DNA from: an uncultured Verrucomicrobiota bacterium
Lineage (GTDB): Bacteria > Verrucomicrobiota > Verrucomicrobiia > Limisphaerales > UBA9464
Length of the DNA stretch: 64,000 nt
Assembly: GCA_903907995.1 (NCBI GenBank)
Contig: CAIVQH010000020.1
Span: 1 to 64,000, forward strand
Direction of reading: 5' to 3'
Numbering within the stretch: the first letter of the stretch is position 1; every line of letters begins with the position of its first letter. The translations under genes and the position numbers were made by a program. The notes beneath the pieces are model-generated. The model was not told the origin of the DNA and did no database searches. It worked only from the letters and a program-made list of their open reading frames with translations. Below are positions 27,101 to 35,369 of this stretch, one piece after another.

Positions 27101-28807
27101 ATGAGTTCGCCCGTCACACCATCCGCCGGCAAACCGGCCGTGGCCATTCCGCTGGATGAGGTCGTGTTTGATTCCACGCTGGGCCAGCTTACGCACGCCT
27201 CGCGTGCGGATGACGCGGTCAGCGGGGTCATCCGGTTCGCGGTCATCGCCGCCAGCATTCTGGGCCTGACCGCGCTGGGCGTCGCGATCCACCGGTTCTG
27301 GCTGGGCGAGCTCATCGACGCGCAGCTCGGACTGGCGGGCAACGGCCTCTATACCGAGGCGCTGGTGTTCCTCTGCCTCGGGGTCGCCGCGCACGCCGCG
27401 TTCCGCCGGCAGTCCACCGAAAGCCTGGTGGCCGCCGCCGGGCTCTACCTGCTGCTCGGCTTTGTGTTCGCGCAGTATCACGTCGCCTACCTGGCCGGCG
27501 ATGCGGCGGTGGTCCTGCGGCCCTCTTGGAGCGCCATCGTGCTGCTTGTGTTCGTGCTGTTGGTGCCCGGCCCGCTCATCTACCATTTCGGACTGCTGGC
27601 CTTCATGGCCCTGATCACCCCGTGCTCGACCACGGTGTGGCTGTTGCTGGGCAAGACCGCTGACTTTCCGCATCCGCACCCGCCGGCCATCCTCATCCAG
27701 CGCATGGTGGTCTCCCTGTTGCCCACCTGGATCTGCATCATCGTCGGCGCGGCCATCGCGCTGCATCGCGACCGTGAACGCCGCCGCTGGCACGTGCTCG
27801 CCGAGCAGCTCCACTCCGCGCGCGGCAAGCTCAGGGAACTGGGCGCCTACTCGCTCGAACGCCGCCTCGGCATGGGCGGCATGGGCGAGGTGTGGCAGGC
27901 CACGCATCGCATCCTGGCGCGGCCGGCGGCCATCAAGCTCATCAGCTCGAAGTTCCTCCTCGAACAGGCCTCCAGCGAGGCGGAAGTCGAACGCTACCTG
28001 GGCCGCTTCCTCCAGGAGGCCAAGGTCACGGCGCGGCTCACCTCTTCCCACACCGTGCAGGTGTACGACTACGGGCGCGCCGAGGACGGCCAGCTCTATT
28101 ACGTGATGGAGCTGCTGCAGGGGGCCGATCTCGCACGCGTCGTGAAAACCATTGGACCACTGCCGCCCGAGCGTGTGGTCCACTGGCTGAAGCAGCTCTG
28201 CGATTCCCTCTCGGAGGCGCATTCGCTCGGGCTGGTCCACCGGGATCTGAAGCCCGCGAACATTTTCCTCTGCCATCAGGGCGCGCACCAGGAAGTCGTG
28301 AAACTGCTCGATTTTGGTCTCGCGCTCACCCGTCGCCGGCACGGGCCGTCGCCCACCAGCCTGGCGGACGCCGGCACCATCACCGGCTCGCCGCATTTCA
28401 TGGCCCCGGAACAGGCGCGCGGCGACGAGGATCTCGACGGTCGCGCCGACCTTTACGCGCTGGGCTGTGTCGCCTGGTTCCTGCTGACGGGCCAGCATGT
28501 CTTCGAGACCACGGACGTCCACGAGACGATGCAGGCGCAGCAGGAGGAGGAGCCGCGCCGTCTCCAGTCGGTGAGCCCCGTGCCGTTGCCACCCCGCCTA
28601 TGCGCGCTCATCCACTGGCTGCTGGCGAAGAATCCGGACGAACGCCCGCAGAGCGCCGACGAGCTGGCTGCCGAACTGGCCTCGCTGGCGCTGCCCCGTC
28701 CGGAGGAGCACCTTCTCACCGCCGAGCTGCTAAGCGCCACCGCCGAGCACGATTACGCCGCCGAACCCACGCTGGTGATGGTGAACTCCAAATCCCCGGC
28801 CAAATAA
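27101..28807 (+). CDS. Serine/threonine protein kinase with N-terminal membrane domain
   Basis: A 568-residue protein. About six hydrophobic helices lie within residues 40-228, then a bacterial Hanks-type kinase at about 250-525. Visible kinase parts are the glycine loop LGMGGMGEVW, the lysine in AAIKLI, HRDLKPANIFL, DFGLAL, the activation segment and MAPEQARG, and ADLYALGCVAWFLLTG. The usual bacterial order is kinase first and sensor after the membrane segment; here the membrane part comes first and the kinase is C-terminal and cytoplasmic. No sensor domain is recognisable outside the membrane helices. Confidence 0.88.
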   Translation: MSSPVTPSAGKPAVAIPLDEVVFDSTLGQLTHASRADDAVSGVIRFAVIAASILGLTALGVAIHRFWLGELIDAQLGLAGNGLYTEALVFLCLGVAAHAAFRRQSTESLVAAAGLYLLLGFVFAQYHVAYLAGDAAVVLRPSWSAIVLLVFVLLVPGPLIYHFGLLAFMALITPCSTTVWLLLGKTADFPHPHPPAILIQRMVVSLLPTWICIIVGAAIALHRDRERRRWHVLAEQLHSARGKLRELGAYSLERRLGMGGMGEVWQATHRILARPAAIKLISSKFLLEQASSEAEVERYLGRFLQEAKVTARLTSSHTVQVYDYGRAEDGQLYYVMELLQGADLARVVKTIGPLPPERVVHWLKQLCDSLSEAHSLGLVHRDLKPANIFLCHQGAHQEVVKLLDFGLALTRRRHGPSPTSLADAGTITGSPHFMAPEQARGDEDLDGRADLYALGCVAWFLLTGQHVFETTDVHETMQAQQEEEPRRLQSVSPVPLPPRLCALIHWLLAKNPDERPQSADELAAELASLALPRPEEHLLTAELLSATAEHDYAAEPTLVMVNSKSPAK

Positions 28808-28874
28808 ACGGGGAGCGGGGGACGCGGAATGACCGGCAGTCTGGGCTTGTTCTATGGAAACCGTTCCCGGTTTC

Positions 28875-28941
28875 GTAGCAGCCGACGTGAGGAGGCTCTG
28901 ACTTGGAACGAGAAATGGAGCCTTCTCACGTCGGCTGCTAC
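28875..28941. repeat. Palindromic intergenic element, family C
   Basis: A 24-base arm at 28875-28898 (beginning GTAGCAGCCGACGTGAGGAG) is matched by its near-perfect complement at 28918-28941, with a 19-base loop. It lies between the kinase and the convergent moaA gene and could serve as a structured 3' end for either. Only one copy in the window. Confidence 0.7.
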
Positions 28942-29012
28942 ACAAAGAAGTCAGTTCGTTCGCCATCGGGAGGATTTCTACGGAGCAGCTGGACCCTCTG
29001 CTCTTACCTTTC

Positions 29013-30086
29013 CTACCCTCCGATGCAGCTCATCGTGCGCGCGGGCTGCACAAAGTCGGGCTGCCCGATGCGATGGCCGGCCTCCTTGTCCGCGACCAGC
29101 CCGCCCAGACGCTGTGCGATCGCCGCATCATCGGCGCCGCCCCGCAGCAGCGGCTTGAGGTCGTGCTCGCCGACGCTGAAGAGGCAGGTACGGAGCTTGC
29201 CATCGGCGGTGACCCGGAGCCGGTTGCAGTGGCCGCAAAAGGGCTCGGTGACCGGCGCGATGATGCCCACCTCGCCGCGACCGCCGGCAAATTTCCAGCG
29301 CCGCGCGGTCTCAGCGGGATTGCCCGACTGATCGACCGGCAGCAGCTCAAAGCTCTCGCGCAGCCGCGCCAAAATTTCCCGGCCGGGCACGACGAGGTCG
29401 CGCTTCCAAGCATGGCCGGAATCCAGTGGCATGAACTCGATGAAACGCAGGCTCAGTTCACGTTCGCGCGCGAACGCGGCCAGTGGGACCAGTTCGTGGT
29501 CGTTGAGCCCGCGGATGACCACGGCATTGACCTTCACCGGAGCAAAGCCCAGCGCCTGCGCCTGGGCGATGCCGGCGAGCACTTCCGCGAGACCGTCGCG
29601 ACCGGTCATCTTCCGGAAGTTCACTGGATCGAGCGAATCCATGCTGAAGCTCACGCGGCGCAGGCCGGCGGTCCGCAGCGCTTCGGCATGCCGGGCGAAG
29701 AGGAAGCCGTTGGTCGTCATCGCCAGGTCGCGGACGCCCGGAATCGCCGCAAGCTTCGCGATCAGTTGCGGCACATCCCGGCGCAGCAACGGTTCGCCGC
29801 CGGTGACCCGGATCTTTTCCACGCCCAACCCGACGGCGATGCGTACCAGGCGCTCAATCTCCTCGAAGCTCAGCAGGTGTGCCTTGGGCTTCCATTCGTA
29901 GCGGATCGGCGTGAGCGCGACCGGCTGGGGATTCCGCAGGGCATCATGGCGGGTGCGGTAGAAATTGGCCGCCTCCTCGGTTTCCGGAAGGCAGTAGAGG
30001 CAGCGAAAATTGCAGCGGTCGGTGATGCTGACCCGGAGGTCACGCATCACCCGGCCGTGGGAATCCTGCAACAGAGCCGCTGTCAT
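29013..30086 (-). CDS. moaA: GTP 3',8-cyclase, molybdenum cofactor synthesis
   Basis: A 357-residue radical SAM protein. The N-terminal cluster motif is CNFRCLYC; GGEPLLRRDV is the SAM-binding GGE; the second Fe-S cluster is bound by CGHCNRLR and the cysteine in LRTCLFS. The protein ends in Gly-Gly, as MoaA proteins do. It converts GTP to 3',8-cyclo-7,8-dihydro-GTP in the first step of molybdopterin synthesis. I start at ATG 30086; the open frame upstream is not conserved. Some 35 extra residues between the two conserved halves of the first motif region (EEAANFYRTRHDALRNPQ) are an insertion. No other moa gene is in the window. Confidence 0.93.
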   Translation of the reverse strand: MTAALLQDSHGRVMRDLRVSITDRCNFRCLYCLPETEEAANFYRTRHDALRNPQPVALTPIRYEWKPKAHLLSFEEIERLVRIAVGLGVEKIRVTGGEPLLRRDVPQLIAKLAAIPGVRDLAMTTNGFLFARHAEALRTAGLRRVSFSMDSLDPVNFRKMTGRDGLAEVLAGIAQAQALGFAPVKVNAVVIRGLNDHELVPLAAFARERELSLRFIEFMPLDSGHAWKRDLVVPGREILARLRESFELLPVDQSGNPAETARRWKFAGGRGEVGIIAPVTEPFCGHCNRLRVTADGKLRTCLFSVGEHDLKPLLRGGADDAAIAQRLGGLVADKEAGHRIGQPDFVQPARTMSCIGG

Positions 30087-30150
30087 GTCCGCGCAAGGTA
30101 GCGCGGCCGGGGAAGGAGGCGAGCCACGAAGCACGCCACCGGCCTGGGAC

Positions 30151-30933
30151 TCACTTCGGGGGCGCAGCGGGCGCGTTGGTCGTGGCGTTGACCTTGGCCG
30201 AGCCGTCGTTGCCGATCTCAGCATTGATCTGGGCACCCACGGCATTGGTCGCGCGCGGGCCGGGCGAATGCACGCCCTCGTTCAGCACCTGCGCGCCTTT
30301 CTTGTCGAAGCCATAGAGGCCGCGGCGGATGAAGTCGAGGCGGTTGGCGATGTTCAGCTCCTCCTTGAGCTTCCGGACCTGCTCCCGCAGCACCGCGAGG
30401 TCGTTGAACTTGCGCTCCAGGTCGGCCTTCTCGGCGAGCAGCCGCTTGAGCTCCTTCTGCAGCAGCTCCCGGTCGCCCTCGCTGGCGGCGAGCTTGCGCT
30501 CGGTCTCCTTGATCTGGTCACCCAGACCGGTGATCTGGGTGTTGAGCCCGTCCATCTTCTTGGTCAGGTCATCTTTCTGGCTTTCCAGCTCGGTGATCTT
30601 GGCGTTGCGCTGCTCAATGTCGGCCTTGGCCTTCTCGGCGGCGGCCTTGGCCTCCGCCTCGGTCCGGGCCAGGTCGGCGGTGACGGACGTCCACTTGTTC
30701 GAGAACTGGAGCACTTCAGTCTCGCGCTCGACGATGTTCGTGCTGAGCTTGACGTTCACCGTCTTCTGCTCGGCGAGAAACGACTCCGTGCTCACCAGCT
30801 TGTTCGAGATGGAACCGATGGTGTTGGCGGCGACGGCCCGGTCCTCCGCGGCCTGCTTGCTCGTCATGAACCAGCCCACGCCCAGTCCGAGCGCGACGAG
30901 CAACAGCACAATGCCGAATGTTTTAGCATTCAT
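30151..30933 (-). CDS. Membrane-anchored coiled-coil protein
   Basis: A 260-residue protein with one N-terminal membrane helix (about residues 6-22, FGIVLLLVALGLGVGW) and a long charged coiled coil at about 25-200, rich in Glu, Lys, Leu and Ala with regular heptads (LESQKDDLTKKMDGLNTQI). The C-terminal 50 residues are non-helical and Asn/Ala/Pro-rich. No catalytic motif. A structural or tethering role in the envelope is likely. It lies 64 bases upstream of moaA on the same strand, without a functional link that I can see. Confidence 0.75.
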   Translation of the reverse strand: MNAKTFGIVLLLVALGLGVGWFMTSKQAAEDRAVAANTIGSISNKLVSTESFLAEQKTVNVKLSTNIVERETEVLQFSNKWTSVTADLARTEAEAKAAAEKAKADIEQRNAKITELESQKDDLTKKMDGLNTQITGLGDQIKETERKLAASEGDRELLQKELKRLLAEKADLERKFNDLAVLREQVRKLKEELNIANRLDFIRRGLYGFDKKGAQVLNEGVHSPGPRATNAVGAQINAEIGNDGSAKVNATTNAPAAPPK

Positions 30934-31098
30934 AAGTCAGGGTAACACTGCTTCCGTCCTCCGCCCTTGGCAAGGGCGGCTTCAACATCTTGCAATTCGG
31001 CCGGCGCCATTGGTTTTGCTGACCATGGTTTTGCTGAACACCAGCGTTCCGATGACCTGCCGGCTTGCGGTCGGACCCACAAAAGCTAGCCTGCATTC

Positions 31099-31770
31099 AT
31101 GGAAATTCCCGACCGCACGGGGGTGATGATCCTCGGCGGCTGCAACCTGTTCCCCCAGTCCCTGTTCCCGCTGTTCATCTTTGAACCGCGATATCGCACC
31201 ATGCTGGCCGAGGCGCTCGACACGGACCGGATGTTCTGTCTGGCGATGCAGAAGCCGGGCGTTTCCCGGGAGACCCCGTGCCAGGTCGCCGGTCTCGGCC
31301 TCGTGCGCGCCTCGGTGCTGAACGAGAACGGCACCTCGAACCTGGTGCTGCAGGGGCTGATCCGTGTGCGGCTGGGCAAGGCCGTGCAATACAAACCCTA
31401 CCGCAAGCACCTCATTGAGCCCCTGGAATCCGAAGTGCCCGACAGCCTCGTGGTGGATGCGCTGGTGGCGCGAGTGCTCGATCTGGTCGAGGCCCGGCTG
31501 CAGCTCGGCACGCGGCTGCCGCTGGCCCTGCTGCAGCAGCTCGCCGGCGGCGTGACGAAGGACAAGCTGGATGTCGCCGCCTGTCTCAAGACCTTGCGCA
31601 GCATAGAGGATCCCGGCGCCCTGGCCGACTTCGTCGCAACCATGCTGCTCACCGCCGGGCTCGCCCGGCAGGTGATCCTGCAGAGCGTGGACATCGAGGA
31701 GCGCCTCAAACATCTCGTGCACTTCATGCTGGGCGAAATCGCCCGGGCCGAAAAGAGTTCCCAGCCATGA
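31099..31770 (+). CDS. LON substrate-binding domain protein
   Basis: A 223-residue protein made only of the N-terminal domain of Lon protease (LON_substr_bdg): NLFPQSLFPLFIFEPRYRTML, GLGLVRASVLNENGTSNLVLQGLIRV, then a helical bundle. No ATPase or protease follows. Stand-alone LON-domain proteins are common in bacteria and are of unknown role. The stop codon overlaps the start of the DUF1844 gene (ATGA), so the two are translationally coupled. Confidence 0.86.
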   Translation: MEIPDRTGVMILGGCNLFPQSLFPLFIFEPRYRTMLAEALDTDRMFCLAMQKPGVSRETPCQVAGLGLVRASVLNENGTSNLVLQGLIRVRLGKAVQYKPYRKHLIEPLESEVPDSLVVDALVARVLDLVEARLQLGTRLPLALLQQLAGGVTKDKLDVAACLKTLRSIEDPGALADFVATMLLTAGLARQVILQSVDIEERLKHLVHFMLGEIARAEKSSQP

Positions 31771-32138
31771 CCGACTCAACCCCTCCCCTGGACGAAGAGG
31801 CGCTGAAAGACGCCAGCCCGGCGGAAATCCATTCCGCCCTGTTCGAACAGCTGGTGACCGGTCACGCCCAGATGACACTGACGTTTCTGGGCCGGCTGCC
31901 GAATCCGCAGACCGGCAAGCCCGACGAGGTCAACGCCGAGGCGGCCAAAATGTTCATCGACCAGCTCGAAATGCTGGAGGCCAAGACCAAGGGCAATCTC
32001 TCCGCCGAGGAAACCCGTCTGCTCACCCATTCGCTGAACTTCACCCGCATGGCCTTTGTGGAGGTGATGGAGGCGCAGGTGACCGGCCAGCCGGGGGCTA
32101 CCGCGGCGCCGCCTGTCGCCACGCCGCCAACAGCCTGA
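31767..32138 (+). CDS. DUF1844 domain protein
   Basis: A 123-residue acidic protein. The core at about residues 25-108 (FEQLVTGHAQMTLTFLGRLP, then EVNAEAAKMFIDQLEML and EETRLLTHSLNFTRMAFVEV) matches DUF1844, a small helical family frequent in Planctomycetota, Verrucomicrobiota and Acidobacteriota. Function unknown. It overlaps the LON-domain gene by 4 bases, a pairing worth testing in other genomes. Confidence 0.85.
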   Translation: MTDSTPPLDEEALKDASPAEIHSALFEQLVTGHAQMTLTFLGRLPNPQTGKPDEVNAEAAKMFIDQLEMLEAKTKGNLSAEETRLLTHSLNFTRMAFVEVMEAQVTGQPGATAAPPVATPPTA

Positions 32139-32168
32139 CCTCGTTGCCGTCCTAACCCTCCTGCCGCC

Positions 32169-32381
32169 ATGAAACTGTTCCTCTGTCTCATCGCCTGGTG
32201 CCTGCTGCTGGTTGTGTGCTGGCCGCTCGCGCTGCTGGCACTGGTGCTGTTTCCCCTGGTGTGGCTCATCGCCCTGCCCTTCCGGCTGGCGGGTCTCGTG
32301 GTCGGGGCGGCCTTTGCGCTGCTCAAGGCGGTGCTTTATCTCCCGGCCCGCCTGCTGGGCCACGGTCGTTCTCCCGCCTGA
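32169..32381 (+). CDS. Small hydrophobic membrane protein
   Basis: A 70-residue protein, almost entirely hydrophobic, with two predicted helices (about residues 3-31 and 36-58: LLLVVCWPLALLALVLFPLV and LAGLVVGAAFALLKAVLYLP). It ends with a short basic tail. It sits 30 bases after DUF1844 and 9 bases before an ABC-2 permease, so it may belong to that transporter's operon. No family recognised. Confidence 0.6.
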   Translation: MKLFLCLIAWCLLLVVCWPLALLALVLFPLVWLIALPFRLAGLVVGAAFALLKAVLYLPARLLGHGRSPA

Positions 32382-32390
32382 GCCCCGCAC

Positions 32391-33197
32391 ATGCGGAAGT
32401 ACCTGCACGTTTTCGCCATCGGCATCCAGAACACGCTGGTTTACCGGGTGAATTTCTTCTTCCGGGCTGCGTTTGGCCTCATCCCGCTCGCCGGCACGCT
32501 CTTCGTGTGGCGCGCCATCTACGCAGACAAGCCGGCCGGCGCGAACATCGGGGACTACACGCTGAGCGGGATGGTGAGCTACTATCTGCTGGTCAACTTC
32601 GTGGACGCGCTCACCGCCGTGGCCGAGGACGACTGGCAGATCGCTGCTGACATCAAGGACGGCAACATCAGCCAGTTCCTCCTCAAGCCGCTGGATTACC
32701 TCGCCTACCGGATGTGCCTCTACGTGTCGGGCCGGGCCATCTACACGGTCTTCGCGATCGTGCCCGTGGCGCTGTTCACGTTCTGGCTGCGGGCGGATTT
32801 CACGCTCCCGAGCGATCCGATGACCGCCGGGATCTTCGCGCTCTCGGTGGTCCTCGCGGGGCTGCTCCAGTTCTTCCTCGCCTACGTGATGGCCCTGCTC
32901 GCGTTCTGGGTGCTGGATGTGAGCACATTCATCTTCATCCAGTTCGCCTTTGAATACCTCGCCAGCGGCCACCTCTTCCCGCTCGACATCCTGCCGGGCT
33001 GGCTCGCGCAGCTCTTGAAGCTCACGCCGTATCCTTACCTCTGCTACTTCCCCATCTCGGTCTATCTGGGGCGCGTGACCGGCCCGGAACTCTGGCAGGG
33101 GCTGGCCATGCAGATCCTGTGGGTCGTGCTGGGCTACGGGCTCGCGCGGCTCGTCTGGAGCCGGGGAATTAAGAAGTACTCGGCGGTGGGGGGATGA
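32391..33197 (+). CDS. ABC-2 family permease, first subunit
   Basis: A 268-residue membrane protein with six helices, of the ABC-2 type commonly found as pairs of permeases with one ATPase. It begins MRKYLHVFAIGIQNTLVYRVNFFF, a conserved start of this family, and shows ISQFLLKPLDYLAYRM after the second helix. The second permease is at 33886, after a 690-base interruption, and no ATP-binding subunit is in the window. Substrate unknown. Confidence 0.84.
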   Translation: MRKYLHVFAIGIQNTLVYRVNFFFRAAFGLIPLAGTLFVWRAIYADKPAGANIGDYTLSGMVSYYLLVNFVDALTAVAEDDWQIAADIKDGNISQFLLKPLDYLAYRMCLYVSGRAIYTVFAIVPVALFTFWLRADFTLPSDPMTAGIFALSVVLAGLLQFFLAYVMALLAFWVLDVSTFIFIQFAFEYLASGHLFPLDILPGWLAQLLKLTPYPYLCYFPISVYLGRVTGPELWQGLAMQILWVVLGYGLARLVWSRGIKKYSAVGG

Positions 33198-33263
33198 CGG
33201 GATGAAAAACTCAAAATTTACAGCTCAAAGCTCCAGGGCAACACCATGCGATGGAAGACTTGG

Positions 33264-33392
33264 TAGGGACGGTGCGCCGCGCCGTCCCCGCCCTGAAGTG
33301 GCGGCAGAAGCGTGCGGATGCCGTGGGTATTCGTTCCGTCGCCTGACGCTTCGCTCGGCGACGGGGACGGTGCAGCGCACCGTCCCTTCCAT
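33264..33392. repeat. Palindromic intergenic element, family D
   Basis: Two self-complementary blocks, GGGACGGTGCGCCGCGCCGTCCC-type at 33266-33289 and a near copy at 33363-33386, also pair with each other, with flanking GATGGAAG near 33250 and CTTCCAT at 33386-33392 extending the outer inverted repeat. It lies in the 320-base gap between the first ABC permease and a lower-GC small gene. No other gene seen in 33198-33518. Confidence 0.65.
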
Positions 33393-33518
33393 GGGCGATC
33401 GGCATGCAATAAGAGGAATCAAGACAGGCCTGATAAATGTCTTGGCCAATGAATCCTTAAATAGTCTCGGAAGCTTGGCGCAATCAAAGCCATCCAACGT
33501 CCGCACCATGGCCATTTT

Positions 33519-33845
33519 GTGAAGACGAAGCGTTTTTCGGCAATTGTGCTGTCTTTAGTGATCGTGCTCGTGACGCTGATCATCGCTGTGGCGTATCGGG
33601 TACCGACCGGCGCTGATGCCAAAGAGTCTTCCAAAATATACGCTGAGTTTGGAACCCGGGTGAAAACCCTGCAAACTGGTGTACCACCAAGATTTTTCAG
33701 ACCTCGGAAAGGCGCGACCGAGCTGATCTTCGATTTAACGCCCGACGCAAAAGTCCAAGAAGCTAACGAACAAATCAAAAATGCCATCGCACCCTTGCAC
33801 CCTGGTCGGCGTATAATTCTTAAGTACGCTCCACCTGCCGGTTAA
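33519..33845 (+). CDS. Hypothetical small anchored protein, lower-GC insert
   Basis: A 108-residue protein starting at GTG 33519. It has one N-terminal helix (about residues 8-27, IVLSLVIVLVTLIIAVAYRV) and a soluble domain ending NEQIKNAIAPLHPGRRIILKYA. Base composition and codon use (TTT, AAA, GAA, CAA) are visibly more AT-rich than in the neighbours. It stands between two permease genes that in other genomes are usually adjacent, and a palindromic element precedes it. This suggests acquisition by insertion. No family recognised. Confidence 0.55.
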   Translation: MKTKRFSAIVLSLVIVLVTLIIAVAYRVPTGADAKESSKIYAEFGTRVKTLQTGVPPRFFRPRKGATELIFDLTPDAKVQEANEQIKNAIAPLHPGRRIILKYAPPAG

Positions 33846-33885
33846 GGCATTCCGTCATGATTCTTGGCCTTACGAGTTTTCTTCC

Positions 33886-34689
33886 GTGACCACTTTCCGC
33901 CGCTACCTCTCCCTCTACGGCGCGCTGTGGCGCAACAGCGTCACGCGCGAGATGTCGTTCAAGGCGAACTTCCTCCTCTGGATCATCGTGGAACTGCTGT
34001 GGTTCGGCCTGCAGCTCACGTTCATGTCGGTGCTCTACTCGCATACGGACAGCATCGCCGGCTGGAGCAAATGGGAGGTGGTGCTGCTGGTTGGCTGTTC
34101 CAATTTCATCCAGCAGCTGTTCACCGCATTCTTCCTGACCAACCTGACCGAGATCTCGGAACACATCCGCACCGGCAAGCTCGACTTCATGCTCCTGCTG
34201 CCGGTGAACACTCGCTTCCTCGTCTCCTTGCGCAAGGTGGACCTTGGGGCCTACCTCAATGCGGCCTGCGCCGTCGCCGTGATGGGGTATGCGGCACATC
34301 GGCTGCACCTCGCGCCGACCGCCGCGCAGTTCGCCGGCTTCGGCCTGATGGTGCTGGCGGGGCTGCTCGTGCACTACTCGCTGATGTTCCTGCTTTCGAG
34401 CATCGCCTTCTGGACCGTGCGGGCGCAGGGCATCGTTTTCGGCTACTACAACCTCTTCAACATAGCGCGCCTGCCCGATGCGGCCTTCCCGCGGGGGGCA
34501 TTCAAGGCGTTCTTCACCTTCGGGCTGCCCATGCTGCTGGTGTCGAACGTCCCGACAAAGGTACTCGCCCACAAGCTCGGATCGCCTTGGGAAATGGCCG
34601 TGCTGGGCGGCATGAGCCTCGCCTGCTTTGCCGCCAGCGAGGCTCTCTGGCGCTATTCCCTGCGCCACTATACGAGCGCCAGTTCCTGA
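33886..34689 (+). CDS. ABC-2 family permease, second subunit
   Basis: A 267-residue protein with six membrane helices, starting at GTG 33886. It begins FRRYLSLYGALWRNSVTREMSFKANFLLW and has HIRTGKLDFMLLLPVNTRF, the counterpart of the first permease's LLKPLDY region, typical of this two-permease ABC-2 family. It presumably pairs with the product of 32391-33197. The ATPase is absent nearby. Confidence 0.84.
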   Translation: MTTFRRYLSLYGALWRNSVTREMSFKANFLLWIIVELLWFGLQLTFMSVLYSHTDSIAGWSKWEVVLLVGCSNFIQQLFTAFFLTNLTEISEHIRTGKLDFMLLLPVNTRFLVSLRKVDLGAYLNAACAVAVMGYAAHRLHLAPTAAQFAGFGLMVLAGLLVHYSLMFLLSSIAFWTVRAQGIVFGYYNLFNIARLPDAAFPRGAFKAFFTFGLPMLLVSNVPTKVLAHKLGSPWEMAVLGGMSLACFAASEALWRYSLRHYTSASS

Positions 34690-34719
34690 AACCTCCCTGC
34701 CGAAGATGGCTTTTAGAGC

Positions 34720-35030
34720 ATTTTCAAAAAAACTGTGGCCGCAGGAAACGAACGGGACGGGAATTGGGGACCGCGCCCGCCCCGGGCGCCGCCGACCGCG
34801 CCCTCGCGGTCGGCCCCGACGCGTCCGGGGTTCCGGACCGTGAAAGGCCCGGACAACGCCGCCCTCCCATTCGGTCACCCCGGACGCGGGGTGCATCCTC
34901 CGAGCGACGGCAGCTCCCTTTGAACTGGCAAAACGCGGCTTTCGTTCCGGCAGGGGCAGGTAACTTCGCACGCCGCAGGGTTTCCCGCGAGGGCGCGGGA
35001 AACAGCGCCCGGGGCGGGCGCGCTCCCCGG
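34720..35030. other. Structured GC-rich region of unknown nature
   Basis: No credible gene. The region is dense in inverted repeats: GCGCCCGCCCCGGGCGC-like sequence near 34775-34792 is matched inverted near 35004-35021; GACCGCG/CGCGGTC at 34797-34814; CCCCGACGCGTCCGGGG near 34816-34833 opposite CCCCGGACGCGGGG near 34883-34897; and CCCGCGAGGGCGCGGG near 34984-35000. The borders may be AGAGCATTTTC (34712) and TTTGAACTGG (34919) on one side. It may be a decayed mobile element or a structured RNA; nothing decides. Confidence 0.4.
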
Positions 35031-35134
35031 ATCACCGGCGCATTCGCCTCACGCCGCCGGCCAGATGCTCCCGCACAAACTCCCACCGCTGTCGCGCCGC
35101 ACTCTCAGTTTTCCAAGGCATACCGCCTCAGAAG

Positions 35135-35179
35135 TGTCACCCATGCGCTGAGCATAAAGGGTTACCCATGCGTTGAGCA
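35135..35179. mobile_element. Possible terminal remnant of an insertion sequence
   Basis: Two direct repeats with a 25-base period: TGTCACCCATGCGCTGAGCA at 35135-35154 and the related TTACCCATGCGTTGAGCA at 35162-35179. Tandem ends of the type TGT-A-CCCATGC-TGAGC resemble the multiple terminal repeats of IS21-like elements. No transposase or opposite end is present, so at most a solo end remains. It directly abuts palindromic element A, copy 2. Confidence 0.4.
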
Positions 35180-35186
35180 CATGACA

Positions 35187-35253
35187 TCCTCGCGAGCCGC
35201 GGCCACTTCAGCCATGGGCTGCCCCGGCTCGCGAGGACGCTCGCCCCACCAAC
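35187..35253. repeat. Palindromic intergenic element, family A, copy 2
   Basis: TCCTCGCGAGCC at 35187-35198 pairs with GGCTCGCGAGGA at 35226-35237. The loop has CCATGGGC and the tail is CGCTCGCCCCACCAA. It aligns along its whole length with 1-66, including paired changes in the arms. Confidence 0.75.
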
Positions 35254-35369
35254 TGCCGTGCCAGCCCGCACCTCGCCGTGTTCATGCCTTCATCATTGGG
35301 AAAAAGCGGCCGGATCGGGCAGCCGGAAAACCCTTCCCAACCCGCGCCGGTTTTCCGCAGTCTGCCGCC

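Noticed and set aside
26969-28522. A 517-codon frame antisense to the kinase
   Set aside because: The kinase motifs on the plus strand are complete, and the antisense translation is low-complexity.
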